A DNA stretch of 64,000 nucleotides from Achromobacter spanius (GCF_003994415.1 NZ_CP034689.1:1736001-1800000), one strand, 5' to 3'. Shown: positions 16,873 through 26,018, numbered from the stretch's first letter. Notes: generated by a model not told the origin, from the letters alone. A program made the numbers and translations.

Positions 16873-17187
16873 ATGCGCTATCTCGTCTGGGCCCTGCGAT
16901 TGCTCGTGTTTATTGCGGTATTGATGTTCGCCTTGAAGAACACCGATCCGGTTGCCGTGAAGTTCTACGCGGACTACGTCGTGCAAGACGTGCCGCTGAT
17001 CGTCGTGATGCTGGTTGTGTTTGTGGCTGGCGCCTTGTTCGGCCTGTTGTTGACCGTGCCTGCCGCCATGCGTCGCCGCCGCGAAGCCATACGCTTGCGC
17101 CGCGAGCTGGACCGCGTCCAGGCCGCCGTCAACGGCACCACGCCCGTCGTGCCGCCCGAAGCCGTTGCACCGATGTCGCCGCTCTGA
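16873..17187 (+). CDS. lapA: LapA family (DUF1049) inner membrane protein
   Basis: A 104-residue membrane protein with two transmembrane segments (about residues 4-20 and 40-62), a FALKNTDPVAVKFY loop between them, and a basic C-terminal helix RRRREAIRLRRELDRV facing the cytoplasm. This is the LapA/YciS architecture. With LapB it takes part in assembly and FtsH-dependent control of LPS synthesis in enterobacteria. A possible -10 (TACAAT near 16837) lies just downstream of the ihfB terminator, so a separate promoter probably starts here. lapB follows after 60 bp. Confidence 0.88.
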   Translation: MRYLVWALRLLVFIAVLMFALKNTDPVAVKFYADYVVQDVPLIVVMLVVFVAGALFGLLLTVPAAMRRRREAIRLRRELDRVQAAVNGTTPVVPPEAVAPMSPL

Positions 17188-17247
17188 TGGCGAGCCAAAC
17201 ACCGCAAGTCCCGCATTCCGCACTGAATTACCGCAAGAGCCCGAACC

Positions 17248-18462
17248 GTGGATTTTGAACCTTGGTGGTTGATTTTCGTGCCGGTGTTGTTCGCGCTGGG
17301 CTGGCTGGCCGCGCGTTTCGATATCCGGCAGATGCTTCGGGAAACCCGCAGCCTGCCTGACTCCTATTTCCGCGGGCTGAATTTCCTGCTCAATGAAGAG
17401 CCGGATCGCGCAATCGACGCCTTTGTCGAAGTCGCCAAGCTGGACCCGGAAACCACAGAGCTGCACTTCGCATTGGGCAGCCTGTTCCGCCGGCGCGGAG
17501 AAATGGAGCGCGCCATCCGCGTGCACCAAAGCCTGCTCAGCCGTTCCGACCTGCCCGACGCCGAGCGCGAGCACGCCCAGCATGAACTGGCCCAGGACTT
17601 TCTCAAAGCCGGCATGCTGGACCGCGCTGAAAGTGGTTTCGAGCAGTTGAAGGACACGCGCTACGCTCTGCCGGCCCTGCGTTCCCTGATTCGCATCTTT
17701 GAGTCCGAGCACGATTGGCCGCGCGCCATCGAAGCCGTCAAGACCTTGCAGGGCCTGGTCGACGAGCCGGTGCCGCAAATCGTGCACTACTACTGCGAAC
17801 AGGCGCAGACCGCGCTGTCGGCCAAGCCCGCGGATGTGGATGCGGCACACAAGGCGCTGGACGCCGCCGACCACGCCTTGTCGACCACCGATACCTCGGT
17901 GGGCAAGGGCGCCATGGTGCGCACCGCCATGCTGCGCGCCCGCCTGGCATTGCTTGAGCAGGACCCGAAGCGCGAGCGGCTCTATCTGGAATCGGTCATG
18001 ACCGACGCGCCTGAATTCGCGGGGCTGGTCGCCGAACAATTGCTGGCGAACTATCGCGCCGCCAATCAGATCGAGGCAGGCCTGGATTTCCTGCTGAAGC
18101 AGTATCAGCGCCACGCCTCGTTGGACCTCTTCAACGTGGTGTTCCGCGAATTGCGCGCGCAGCAGGGGTCGGAGGTGGCATGGACGTTTGCGCGCGGCGC
18201 ATTGCGCAGTCATCCGTCCTTGCTGGGCCTGGACCGTCTGTTGGAAGCCGAACTGGCCAATCCGGAAGGTGGCGCCGAAAAGGGGCCGGTGCCCGGCGCC
18301 GACCTGACGCTGCTGCGCAGCCTGATTCACAAGCATACGCAACGACTGGACCGCTATGCGTGCCGCAGTTGTGGTTTTCAAGCGCGTCGTTTTTATTGGC
18401 AATGTCCCGGCTGCAACGCCTGGGAGACCTATGCGCCGCGCCGCCTGGAAGAACTTGAATGA
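17248..18462 (+). CDS. lapB: Lipopolysaccharide assembly protein LapB (YciM)
   Basis: A 404-residue protein with an N-terminal membrane anchor (WWLIFVPVLFALGWLAARF), then a series of TPR repeats (for example AIDAFVEVAKLDPETTELHFALGSLFRRRGE), and a C-terminal rubredoxin-type zinc knuckle with CRSC and CPGC pairs. LapB binds LPS synthesis factors and delivers LpxC to FtsH, and so sets LPS levels. The start is GTG at 17248, supported by the anchor. No ATG gives a better N-terminus. Its stop overlaps the next gene by 4 bp, which ties LPS regulation to heptose synthesis. Confidence 0.93.
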   Translation: MDFEPWWLIFVPVLFALGWLAARFDIRQMLRETRSLPDSYFRGLNFLLNEEPDRAIDAFVEVAKLDPETTELHFALGSLFRRRGEMERAIRVHQSLLSRSDLPDAEREHAQHELAQDFLKAGMLDRAESGFEQLKDTRYALPALRSLIRIFESEHDWPRAIEAVKTLQGLVDEPVPQIVHYYCEQAQTALSAKPADVDAAHKALDAADHALSTTDTSVGKGAMVRTAMLRARLALLEQDPKRERLYLESVMTDAPEFAGLVAEQLLANYRAANQIEAGLDFLLKQYQRHASLDLFNVVFRELRAQQGSEVAWTFARGALRSHPSLLGLDRLLEAELANPEGGAEKGPVPGADLTLLRSLIHKHTQRLDRYACRSCGFQARRFYWQCPGCNAWETYAPRRLEELE

Positions 18463-19400
18463 AGCCTTTCCCCGCCGAAGCCATTTCGCAAAGCCGCGTC
18501 CTAGTGGTTGGCGACGTGATGCTGGACCGCTACTGGTTCGGTGAAGTCGAACGCATCTCGCCGGAAGCGCCCGTGCCCGTGGTGCGCGTTGCGCGCCGTG
18601 AAGACCGCCTGGGTGGCGCCGCCAACGTAGCGCGCAACGTTGCGGCGCTGGGCGGCCAGGTGACGTTGGTGGGCGTGCTGGGCGAAGATGAGGCGGGCGA
18701 CAGCATTCGCCGCCTGTCCGCCGAGGCCGGCATCCATGCCGACCTGATTGCCGACCCGTCCTTGCACACCACGCTGAAGATGCGCGTGCTGGGCCGCCAG
18801 CAACAATTGCTGCGCGTGGATTTCGAGCAGCATCCCGAACCTGCCGCCTTGGATAGCGTGGACGCCGCGCTGGCCCGGCATCTGGCCAACCATGATGTGG
18901 TGGTGCTGTCGGACTATGCCAAGGGCGTGCTGACGCGCGTCGAATCTCTCGTGTCCATGGCCCGCCATGCCGGCATTCCAGTGCTCGTGGACCCCAAGGG
19001 CGACGACTATTCGCGCTATCGTGGCGCGACGCTGGTCACCCCTAACCGGGCGGAAATGCAGCAAGCCGTGGGCCGCTGGAATTCCGAAGCTGAATTGACC
19101 GACCGCGCGCAACGCTTGCGCGCCAATCTTGATCTTGAAGCCTTGCTTGTGACGCGTTCCGAGCAAGGTATGACGTTGTTTACCGATGCGGGACGCGACC
19201 ACATCGACGCGCAGGCGCACGAAGTGTTTGATGTGTCCGGCGCGGGCGATACGGTGTTGGCCACCCTGGCGGTCTCACGCGCCATTGGCCTGCCCTGGGC
19301 CGAGTCGATGGGCTGGGCCAACAAGGCCGGCGGCATCGCCGTGGGCAAGCTGGGCACGTCCGTCGTCACCGCCGCGGAATTGGCAGGAGAAACCTCATGA
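18459..19400 (+). CDS. hldA: D-glycero-beta-D-manno-heptose-7-phosphate kinase (single-domain)
   Basis: A 313-residue PfkB/ribokinase-family sugar kinase that phosphorylates heptose-7-P at C1 for LPS inner core synthesis. The N-terminal region VVGDVMLDRYWFGEVERISPE is the RfaE domain I signature. GGAANVARN and the catalytic DVSGAGDTVLATLA with its Asp are present. The nucleotidyltransferase domain found in enterobacterial HldE is absent, so the adenylylation step needs a separate HldC/RfaE2. It overlaps lapB and hldD by 4 bp at each end. Confidence 0.94.
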   Translation: MKPFPAEAISQSRVLVVGDVMLDRYWFGEVERISPEAPVPVVRVARREDRLGGAANVARNVAALGGQVTLVGVLGEDEAGDSIRRLSAEAGIHADLIADPSLHTTLKMRVLGRQQQLLRVDFEQHPEPAALDSVDAALARHLANHDVVVLSDYAKGVLTRVESLVSMARHAGIPVLVDPKGDDYSRYRGATLVTPNRAEMQQAVGRWNSEAELTDRAQRLRANLDLEALLVTRSEQGMTLFTDAGRDHIDAQAHEVFDVSGAGDTVLATLAVSRAIGLPWAESMGWANKAGGIAVGKLGTSVVTAAELAGETS

Positions 19401-20386
19401 TCGTCGTAACCGGAGCCGCGGGCTTCATTGGCAGCAACCTGGTGCGCGGACTCAACCGCCGCGGCATCCATGACATCATCGCGGTTGACGATCTGACCGA
19501 GGGCGACAAGTTCGTCAATTTGGTCGATTGCCAGATCGCCGACTACATGGACAAGGACGACTTCCGCCGCCGCGTTGCCGACGGAAGTTTGCCCGAGGTG
19601 CGTGCGGTGCTGCATCAAGGTGCGTGCTCGGACACCACCGAGCGCAACGGCCGTTACATGATGGACAACAATTACCGCGTCACGCTTGAACTGTTCGAGT
19701 TCTGCCAGGCGCGTCGCATTCCGTTCCTGTACGCCTCGTCCGCCGCCGTCTATGGCGCGTCGTCGGTGTATGTGGAAGACCCGGCCAACGAAGGGCCGTT
19801 GAACGTCTACGGCTATTCCAAGCTGCTGTTCGACCAGGTGCTGCGCAAGCGCATGGGCAGCCTGACCGCGCAAGTCGTGGGCCTGCGTTATTTCAACGTG
19901 TACGGGCCACACGAACAGCACAAGGGCCGCATGGCCTCGGTGGCGTTCCACAACATGAACCAGTTCCTGGAGCACGGCCACGTGCGGCTGTTCGCGGGCT
20001 GGGACGGTTATGTAGATGGTGGCCAAAGCCGCGACTTCATCTCGGTCGAAGACGTGGTGGCGGTCAATCTGCACTTTCTCGATCACCCCGAGCAATCCGG
20101 TATTTTTAATTGCGGCACGGGGCGGGCGCAGCCCTTCAACGATGTGGCCGCGGCCGTCGTGAACACATTGCGCGGCGAGAACGGAGACGCTGAACTGAGC
20201 TTGGCGCAGTTGGTTGAGCTGGACCTGATCCGCTATATCCCGTTCCCCGATGACCTCAAGGGACGCTACCAAAGCTATACGCAGGCCGATGTGTCGCAAC
20301 TGCGGGCGGCCGGCTTTCAGGCGCCGATGCGCGACGTGCAGACCGGCGTGGCCGAATACGTTCGGTATTGGCGCGCGCGGGGCTGA
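19397..20386 (+). CDS. hldD: ADP-L-glycero-D-manno-heptose 6-epimerase
   Basis: A 329-residue extended SDR epimerase that makes ADP-L-glycero-D-manno-heptose, the last precursor step for LPS core heptose. The NADP-binding loop is VVTGAAGFIGSNLVRGL. The catalytic region has YASSAAVYG and the Tyr-X3-Lys pair YGYSK. QGACSDTTERNGRYMMDNNY is the specific HldD signature. The length matches RfaD. The ATG overlaps the kinase stop (ATGA). A terminator follows 30 bp after the stop. Confidence 0.97.
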   Translation: MIVVTGAAGFIGSNLVRGLNRRGIHDIIAVDDLTEGDKFVNLVDCQIADYMDKDDFRRRVADGSLPEVRAVLHQGACSDTTERNGRYMMDNNYRVTLELFEFCQARRIPFLYASSAAVYGASSVYVEDPANEGPLNVYGYSKLLFDQVLRKRMGSLTAQVVGLRYFNVYGPHEQHKGRMASVAFHNMNQFLEHGHVRLFAGWDGYVDGGQSRDFISVEDVVAVNLHFLDHPEQSGIFNCGTGRAQPFNDVAAAVVNTLRGENGDAELSLAQLVELDLIRYIPFPDDLKGRYQSYTQADVSQLRAAGFQAPMRDVQTGVAEYVRYWRARG

Positions 20387-20416
20387 CCCGGATATTACGC
20401 CCCGCCAGCAAGACAC

Positions 20417-20442
20417 AAGCCACCCTTTGAGGTGGCTTTTTC
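20417..20442 (+). terminator. Rho-independent terminator after hldD
   Basis: Stem AAGCCACC/GGTGGCTT with a 6-nt loop at 20417-20438 and a T-run. It closes the lapA-lapB-hldA-hldD operon. Confidence 0.9.
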
Positions 20443-20579
20443 TTGCCTGACGGCTGATGCGCCCACGTAGTTTCCGAGGTGGATCATTTCATTCACTGCC
20501 CGGCCCAAGAGCGGGGCGGGGAGCCATGATCCGGGTGTGGCTCGGCATCTGCCGCGCCCTTTCTTTCCGGAGACTTTCC

Positions 20580-21095
20580 ATGATCGCTTTTCCCGTACCC
20601 GCCATCGCTCGGCGCCGCCTGACCATGCCTTGGCACAACGTCCATGCCCGGCAGATGGCCGCGCGTGCGCAAGGCGCGCGCCGTCCGCTGCTGCACACCT
20701 TGGGTGCGCTCCTGCTTATTGCCGGCTTGGGCTTCTCGGCACCTGAAGCGCGGGCCCTGGATGTGAACCAGGCAAACGCGCAGCAATTGGAAACCATCCG
20801 CGGAATCGGTCCCCGCACGGCCGAGATCATCATTACCGAACGCGAGCGGGGCGGGCGCTTCGATTCGTTCGAGGATCTGGCCGAGCGGGTGCGCGGCATC
20901 GGCGAAAAGAAGGCACAGGCGCTGAAGGCGGCGGGATTGGAGGTCGGTGAAGGGGATGCCGCGGCCAATGCCGCCGCGGCGTCGAGTGCAGCCGCCGCCA
21001 CTGCACCAGGCGCCGCCGCCGGCAAGCCGCCATCCCAGCCCGCCAACCGTCCGGCAACCGGTAAAACCGCGACCCCGCCGCCCAGTCGGCCCTGA
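20580..21095 (+). CDS. comEA: ComEA family helix-hairpin-helix DNA-binding protein
   Basis: A 171-residue protein. After a basic N-terminus there is a hydrophobic segment (LLHTLGALLLIAGLGFSA) that acts as signal peptide or anchor. Two helix-hairpin-helix motifs follow: LDVNQANAQQLETIRGIGPR and SFEDLAERVRGIGEKKAQAL. The last 45 residues are Ala/Pro-rich and probably disordered. ComEA proteins bind incoming DNA in the periplasm during natural transformation. ATG 20580 is chosen because CGGAGA precedes it by about 7 nt and the upstream extension to 20457 has no family support. It stands alone, so competence itself is not shown by this window. Confidence 0.82.
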   Translation: MIAFPVPAIARRRLTMPWHNVHARQMAARAQGARRPLLHTLGALLLIAGLGFSAPEARALDVNQANAQQLETIRGIGPRTAEIIITERERGGRFDSFEDLAERVRGIGEKKAQALKAAGLEVGEGDAAANAAAASSAAAATAPGAAAGKPPSQPANRPATGKTATPPPSRP

Positions 21096-21177
21096 CGGTA
21101 GCCTGCTGCCTGGGAACCCCTGGCGCGAGCGCGGCTTTTGCCCGCGCTCGCCGTCGGGCAGAGTTATGATCCTTCGC

Positions 21178-22086
21178 ATGACTACTACCTACCCCACTAT
21201 CGAGCAGACCGTCGGCAATACGCCTTTGGTGCGTTTGCAGCGCATTCCTGGTGCCGCGGGTGACGCGCGTGGCAACGTCATCCTGGCCAAGCTGGAAGGC
21301 AATAACCCCGCCGGTTCCGTCAAGGACCGCCCGGCCTTGTCGATGATCCAGCACGCAGAAGCGCGTGGTGACATCAAACCGGGCGATACCCTTATCGAAG
21401 CCACCAGCGGCAACACCGGCATCGCCCTGGCCATGGCGGCCGCGATGAAGGGCTACCGCATGATTCTGATCATGCCGGACAACCTGTCGGTGGAACGCCG
21501 TGCGGCCATGGCGGCTTATGGCGCCGAACTGATCCTGACTCCGGCCGACAAGGGCGGCATGGAGTATGCGCGCGACCTGGCCACCGAGATGCAGGCGGAC
21601 GGCCGGGGCGTGGTGTTGGACCAATTCGCCAACCCCGATAATCCGCGTGCGCATGTGGAATCCACCGGTCCGGAACTGTGGACGCAAACCGAGGGGCGCA
21701 TCACGCACTTTGTCAGCGCCATGGGTACCACGGGCACCATCATGGGGGTGTCGACCTACCTTAAGTCGCGCAATCCGGCGGTCCAGATCGTCGGGGCGCA
21801 GCCGGCGGAAGGCTCGCAGATTCCCGGCATCCGGAAGTGGCCCGAAGCCTACTTGCCGAAGATATTTGACCGCAGCCGTGTGGATGCCTACGAATCCATC
21901 GAACAATCCGAAGCCGAAATCATGGCACGCCGGCTGGCGGCGGAAGAGGGCATCTTTGGCGGCATCTCGTCCGCTGGCGCGCTGGTCGCCGCCTTGCGCG
22001 TGGCCGAGCGCGTCAATGACGCCACCATCGTGTTCATCGTGTGCGACCGCGGCGACCGCTATCTGTCGACGGGCGTCTTCAACTGA
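21178..22086 (+). CDS. cysM: Cysteine synthase B (O-acetylserine sulfhydrylase)
   Basis: A 302-residue PLP enzyme of the CysM subtype that makes cysteine from O-acetylserine and sulfide or thiosulfate. It begins YPTIEQTVGNTPLVRLQRI. The PLP lysine lies in NPAGSVKDRPALSM and the substrate loop is EATSGNTGIALAMAAAMKGY. The C-terminal DRGDRYLSTGVFN is the CysM-specific ending that separates it from CysK. ATG 21178 fits the family; ATG 21166 four codons earlier is possible. It is followed by a hairpin at 22120. It complements the sulfate assimilation operon at 34.4-41.4 kb. Confidence 0.95.
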   Translation: MTTTYPTIEQTVGNTPLVRLQRIPGAAGDARGNVILAKLEGNNPAGSVKDRPALSMIQHAEARGDIKPGDTLIEATSGNTGIALAMAAAMKGYRMILIMPDNLSVERRAAMAAYGAELILTPADKGGMEYARDLATEMQADGRGVVLDQFANPDNPRAHVESTGPELWTQTEGRITHFVSAMGTTGTIMGVSTYLKSRNPAVQIVGAQPAEGSQIPGIRKWPEAYLPKIFDRSRVDAYESIEQSEAEIMARRLAAEEGIFGGISSAGALVAALRVAERVNDATIVFIVCDRGDRYLSTGVFN

Positions 22087-22119
22087 GCCTGCCTTGCTTC
22101 GGGCCGCACGCCCACGGCA

Positions 22120-22150
22120 CATCGCCCCGTTCAAGACGGGGCGATGTTGT
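22120..22150. terminator. Hairpin terminator between convergent cysM and mltB
   Basis: A 10-bp perfect stem CATCGCCCCG/CGGGGCGATG with a 7-nt loop (22120-22146), followed by TTGTCTT on the plus strand. It is symmetrical enough to slow both converging transcripts. Confidence 0.65.
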
Positions 22151-22180
22151 CTTCAAGCCGGGGAATCAGCGGGAAGCCAA

Positions 22181-23335
22181 TCAGCGCGCCACGCGCGTTT
22201 CGATCTCATAGGCCAGGTCCGCTACCGACGTGGCGTAGAAATAGCTGCGGTTGTACTTGGTCAAGGCGAAGAAGTTCGGCGTGCCCACACGGTATTGCGC
22301 CGTGCCCCGCGCTTCCTCGACCAGGTCCACAACGCCCAAGGGCTGGCTGCTCCAGCCCGCGCTGGACGCGCCCGGCTGCAGGCGCGCGCCAGCCGCCGTC
22401 AGCGTGCTCCAGCTTTGCTTGGGTTCCAGCCCGCCGTCAACCAGCGGGGTGGGATCGGCCGGCAGCACCACGGGCGCGAACACCGGCAGGCCGCGTTGCC
22501 AGCCATGCTGGGCCAGGAAGCTGCCCACCGACATGACGGCGTCCTGCGTGTTGCTCGTCAGGTTGATATGGCCGTTGTCGTCGCCGTCCACCGCGTAATG
22601 CATGATGCTGGTCGGCATGAACTGCGGCATGCCGATGGCGCCCGCATACGAGCCTTGCGTTTCAAGTTCCAGCTTGTCTTTCATGACCAGCGTCAGGAAA
22701 TCCGCCAGTTGGCCCCGGAACATCGTGGCGCGTTCGGGCTTGTTGGGATCGGGGTAATCAAAGGCGAGCGTGGCTAGCGCATCCAGTACCCGGAAATTGC
22801 CCATGTTGCGGCCGTACAGGGTTTCAACGCCGATGATGGACGCGATGATTGGCGCCGGCACGCCGAAGCGTTGGGCCGCCTGATTGAGCAGGTCGCGGTT
22901 TTCGTTGTAGAAGTCCACGCCCCAACTGATTCGTTTCGGCTCCACGAAGCGCGAGCGGTAGGTCAGCCAGCTACGCCAGATTTTCTTGCCCGGTGGTGAC
23001 GGCGCAATCAAGCGCGACACCGTGGCGTTATAGCGCGAGCTCTCAAGCGCCTTGACCATCGGGTCCAGCGGCAGTTGGCGCTCGGCCGCCAGTTCTTCGA
23101 CAAAGCTGCGCACTTCCGGGCGTAGCGCACCGGTGGCGGTCAGCGTGGCGGGGGCGTCGTCCGGCAGTTCGGAGCCGGGGGTCGGCGTGGTGGGTCCGAT
23201 GCGGATGGCGGTGTTGGCGGAGGCGGCCGCGGGTTGGGCCGAAAGCGAATTTGGAGCGGTGGGAGCGGTGGTGGAGCAGCCCGCCAGCAGGGCGGAGAGT
23301 GTTCCGAGTTGCAGTAATCGCCGACAGATGAACAT
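22181..23335 (-). CDS. mltB: Membrane-bound lytic murein transglycosylase B
   Basis: A 384-residue lipoprotein. The signal peptide ends in the lipobox LLAGC (Cys20). The SLT_2/MltB domain follows a Pro/Thr-rich linker, with the catalytic Glu171 in IIGVETLYGRNMG and the downstream GSYAGAIGMPQFMPTS and YAVDGDDNGH signatures. It cleaves the MurNAc-GlcNAc bond of peptidoglycan to form 1,6-anhydro ends. The start is ATG 23335 (MFICRR), because AAGGAAG lies just before it. A longer start at 23356 would overlap the divergent gene's start. The 5' end faces a histone-deacetylase-like gene starting at 23355. Confidence 0.93.
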   Translation of the reverse strand: MFICRRLLQLGTLSALLAGCSTTAPTAPNSLSAQPAAASANTAIRIGPTTPTPGSELPDDAPATLTATGALRPEVRSFVEELAAERQLPLDPMVKALESSRYNATVSRLIAPSPPGKKIWRSWLTYRSRFVEPKRISWGVDFYNENRDLLNQAAQRFGVPAPIIASIIGVETLYGRNMGNFRVLDALATLAFDYPDPNKPERATMFRGQLADFLTLVMKDKLELETQGSYAGAIGMPQFMPTSIMHYAVDGDDNGHINLTSNTQDAVMSVGSFLAQHGWQRGLPVFAPVVLPADPTPLVDGGLEPKQSWSTLTAAGARLQPGASSAGWSSQPLGVVDLVEEARGTAQYRVGTPNFFALTKYNRSYFYATSVADLAYEIETRVAR

Positions 23336-23354
23336 AATCTTCCTTATGGAGACC

Positions 23355-24269
23355 ATGTATCTTACCCACCCGACATGCCGCTTGCATGAAATGGGCAGTT
23401 GGCACCCCGAAAGCCCGCAGAGGCTGGACGCCATTTCCGACCAGTTGCTGGCCAGTGGCTTGATGCCCTATCTGGACGATCGGCAGGCGCCCCAGGCGTC
23501 GCGCCACGACCTGTTGCGGGTGCACACCGTCCAGTATCTGGACAGTTTGCGCGAACATACGCCGGACCAAGGGTATTACCCAATCGATCCGGACACGCTG
23601 ATGAATCCCCACACCTATGAAGCCGCCCTGTATGCGGCGGGCGCGGGCGTGGCGGCGGTGGATGCGGTGATTGGCGGTGAAGCCCGCACGGCGTTCTGCG
23701 CGGTGCGTCCGCCTGGCCATCATGCTTGCCGCTCGCAGGCCATGGGGTTCTGCTTCTTGAACAACGTGGCGATCGCGGCGCGCCATGCGCTGGAGTTCCA
23801 CGGCCTGTCGCGGGTGGCCATCGTTGACTTCGATGTGCACCACGGCAACGGTACCGAAGACGTCTTTGCGGGCGACGAGCGGGTGCTGATGTGCAGCTTC
23901 TTCCAGCATCCGCTCTTCCCCAACAGCGGCACGGACCAGCCCGCGGCCAACATGGTGAACGTGCCCGTGGCCGCCTACACGGTGGGGGCCGCGGTCAGGA
24001 CCATCGTCACGGATACCTGGTTGCCCAGGCTGGAGGCCTATCGCCCGGAATTGATCCTGGTGTCGGCGGGATTCGACGCCCACCGCGAGGACGATATGGG
24101 GCAAATGGGGCTAGTGGAAGCCGACTACGCCTGGATCACCGAGCAGATTGTCGAGGTGGCGGAACGGCATAGCCAGGGCCGGATCGTCAGCACGCTGGAA
24201 GGCGGTTACAACTTGTCAGCACTGGGGCGTAGCGTGGTTGCGCATATACGAGCGCTGGCGAAGCTGTAG
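23355..24269 (+). CDS. Histone deacetylase family hydrolase
   Basis: A 304-residue class II HDAC/acetoin-utilisation-type zinc amidohydrolase. It starts MYLTHPTCRLHEMGSWHPESPQRL. The motif RPPGHHA holds the tandem active-site histidines. VDFDVHHGNGTEDVF and SAGFDAHREDDMG hold the zinc ligands (Asp, His, Asp). Bacterial relatives act on acetylated polyamines or small amides, and less often on proteins; the substrate cannot be told from sequence. TGGAG precedes ATG 23355, with an alternative ATG at 23346. The start is only 20 bp from the divergent mltB start. etfB follows after 70 bp. Confidence 0.88.
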   Translation: MYLTHPTCRLHEMGSWHPESPQRLDAISDQLLASGLMPYLDDRQAPQASRHDLLRVHTVQYLDSLREHTPDQGYYPIDPDTLMNPHTYEAALYAAGAGVAAVDAVIGGEARTAFCAVRPPGHHACRSQAMGFCFLNNVAIAARHALEFHGLSRVAIVDFDVHHGNGTEDVFAGDERVLMCSFFQHPLFPNSGTDQPAANMVNVPVAAYTVGAAVRTIVTDTWLPRLEAYRPELILVSAGFDAHREDDMGQMGLVEADYAWITEQIVEVAERHSQGRIVSTLEGGYNLSALGRSVVAHIRALAKL

Positions 24270-24339
24270 AATCAGGAAAAAATTGTGCAATGCGATCCCG
24301 GCGCATGCCGGGTATTTATTTCCATTTGGAGGCAGCGGG

Positions 24340-25089
24340 ATGAAGGTGTTGGTACCTGTCAAGCGCGTCGTTGACTACAACGTCAAGGTGCGCGTCAAGT
24401 CGGATCAAACTGGCGTGGATATCGCCAATGTGAAGATGTCCATGAACCCCTTTGACGAAATCGCCGTCGAAGAAGCGACCCGGCTCAAAGAGAAGGGTGC
24501 CGTCGCTGAAGTCGTGGCGGTTTCTTGCGGCGTTGCGCAATGCCAGGAGACGCTGCGCACCGCCATGGCCATTGGCGCCGATCGCGGCGTGCTGGTTCAG
24601 ACGGACGCCGAACTGCAGCCGCTGGCCGTGGCCAAGCTGTTGAAGGCCTTGGTCGACAAAGAGCAGCCGCAATTGGTGATCCTGGGCAAGCAAGCCATCG
24701 ACGACGACGCCAATCAAACCGGCCAGATGCTGGCCGCGCTGCTGGACTGGCCGCAAGCCACGTTCGCCAGCAAGGTTGAACTGGCCGACGGCAAAGTCAC
24801 TGTCACTCGCGAAGTGGACGGCGGCCTGGAAACGTTGACGCTGACGTTGCCGGCTATCGTGACCACCGACTTGCGCCTGAACGAGCCGCGTTACGTCACG
24901 CTGCCGAACATCATGAAGGCCAAGAAGAAACAGTTGGACACCGTCACGCCCGAAGAACTGGGTGTTGATCCCGCGCCGCGCCTGAAGACGCTGAAGGTCA
25001 GCGAGCCGCCCGCCCGCAAGGCCGGCATCAAGGTGGCCGACGTTGCGGCCCTGGTGGACAAACTCAAGAACGAAGCGAAGGTGGTCTGA
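24340..25089 (+). CDS. etfB: Electron transfer flavoprotein subunit beta
   Basis: A 249-residue AMP-binding beta subunit of ETF. It starts MKVLVPVKRVVDYNVKVRVK and has the beta signature NPFDEIAVEEATRLKEKG and GKQAIDDDANQTGQMLAALL. It carries electrons from acyl-CoA dehydrogenases to ETF:ubiquinone oxidoreductase. The ATG at 24340 has GGAGG 7-8 nt upstream. An inverted repeat CCCGG-CGCATG-CCGGG lies in the leader at about 24297. Its TGA overlaps the etfA ATG by one base. Confidence 0.97.
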   Translation: MKVLVPVKRVVDYNVKVRVKSDQTGVDIANVKMSMNPFDEIAVEEATRLKEKGAVAEVVAVSCGVAQCQETLRTAMAIGADRGVLVQTDAELQPLAVAKLLKALVDKEQPQLVILGKQAIDDDANQTGQMLAALLDWPQATFASKVELADGKVTVTREVDGGLETLTLTLPAIVTTDLRLNEPRYVTLPNIMKAKKKQLDTVTPEELGVDPAPRLKTLKVSEPPARKAGIKVADVAALVDKLKNEAKVV

Positions 25090-26018
25090 TGACGACGCTG
25101 GTTATTGCCGAACACGATAACGCCCAGTTGAAGGGCGCAACCCTGAACGCCGTTGCCGCCGCCGCCAAGATCGGAGGCGACGTGCACGTGCTGGTCGCCG
25201 GCGCCAACGCGCGCGCCGTGGCTGACCAAGCCGCTGCCGCCGCCGGTGTTGCCAAGGTCCTGCTGGCCGATGCGCCGCAGTTGGCCGACGGCCTGGCCGA
25301 GAACGTTGCCGCCCAGGTATTGGCGGTGGCGTCGAACTACAGCCACATCCTGTTCCCGGCCACCGCGTCGGGCAAGAACGTGGCGCCGCGCGTGGCGGCC
25401 AAGCTGGACGTGGCGCAGATTTCGGACATCATCGGCGTGGAATCCGCCGACACGTTCCAGCGCCCCATCTACGCGGGCAACGCCATTGCCACCGTGCAAT
25501 CGGCTGACGCCGTGAAGGTCATCACCGTGCGTACGACGGGCTTTGACGCCGTTGCCGCGCAAGGTGGCTCGGCCGCCGTGGAAGAGGTTGCCGCCGTTGC
25601 CGATTCGGGCAAGTCCACGTTCGTGGGCCGCGAAGTGGCCAAGAGCGACCGCCCCGAACTGGCAGGCGCTCGCGTCGTGGTCTCGGGTGGCCGTGGCTTG
25701 GGCAGCGCTGAAAACTTCAAGATCCTGGATCCGCTGGCCGACAAGCTGGGCGCCGCATTGGGCGCCTCGCGCGCGGCGGTGGACGCGGGCTATGCCCCGA
25801 ACGACTGGCAGGTTGGCCAAACCGGCAAGATCGTTGCGCCGCAGTTGTACGTGGCCGTCGGCATCTCGGGCGCCATCCAGCACTTGGCCGGCATGAAGGA
25901 TTCGAAGGTCATCGTGGCCATCAACAAAGACCCCGAAGCGCCGATTTTTGGCGTGGCCGATTATGGTCTGGTGGGCGACCTGTTCCAGGTCGTGCCGGAA
26001 CTGACTGGCGCGCTGTAA
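25089..26018 (+). CDS. etfA: Electron transfer flavoprotein subunit alpha
   Basis: A 309-residue FAD-binding alpha subunit. The N-terminal domain begins TTLVIAEHDNAQLKGATLNAV. The FAD domain in the last 120 residues has VVSGGRGLGSAENF, GQTGKIVAPQLYVAVGISGAIQHLAGM and VAINKDPEAPIF. It forms a heterodimer with EtfB, with which it is translationally coupled (overlapping TGATG). A strong terminator follows at 26046. Its natural partner, an acyl-CoA dehydrogenase, lies 5.5 kb away behind the aspartate module. Confidence 0.97.
   Translation: MTTLVIAEHDNAQLKGATLNAVAAAAKIGGDVHVLVAGANARAVADQAAAAAGVAKVLLADAPQLADGLAENVAAQVLAVASNYSHILFPATASGKNVAPRVAAKLDVAQISDIIGVESADTFQRPIYAGNAIATVQSADAVKVITVRTTGFDAVAAQGGSAAVEEVAAVADSGKSTFVGREVAKSDRPELAGARVVVSGGRGLGSAENFKILDPLADKLGAALGASRAAVDAGYAPNDWQVGQTGKIVAPQLYVAVGISGAIQHLAGMKDSKVIVAINKDPEAPIFGVADYGLVGDLFQVVPELTGAL

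Noticed and set aside
20947..21177. Possible long N-terminus for cysM overlapping comEA
   Set aside because: It is the comEA Ala/Pro tail read in another frame. CysM proteins start at the position of ATG 21178.
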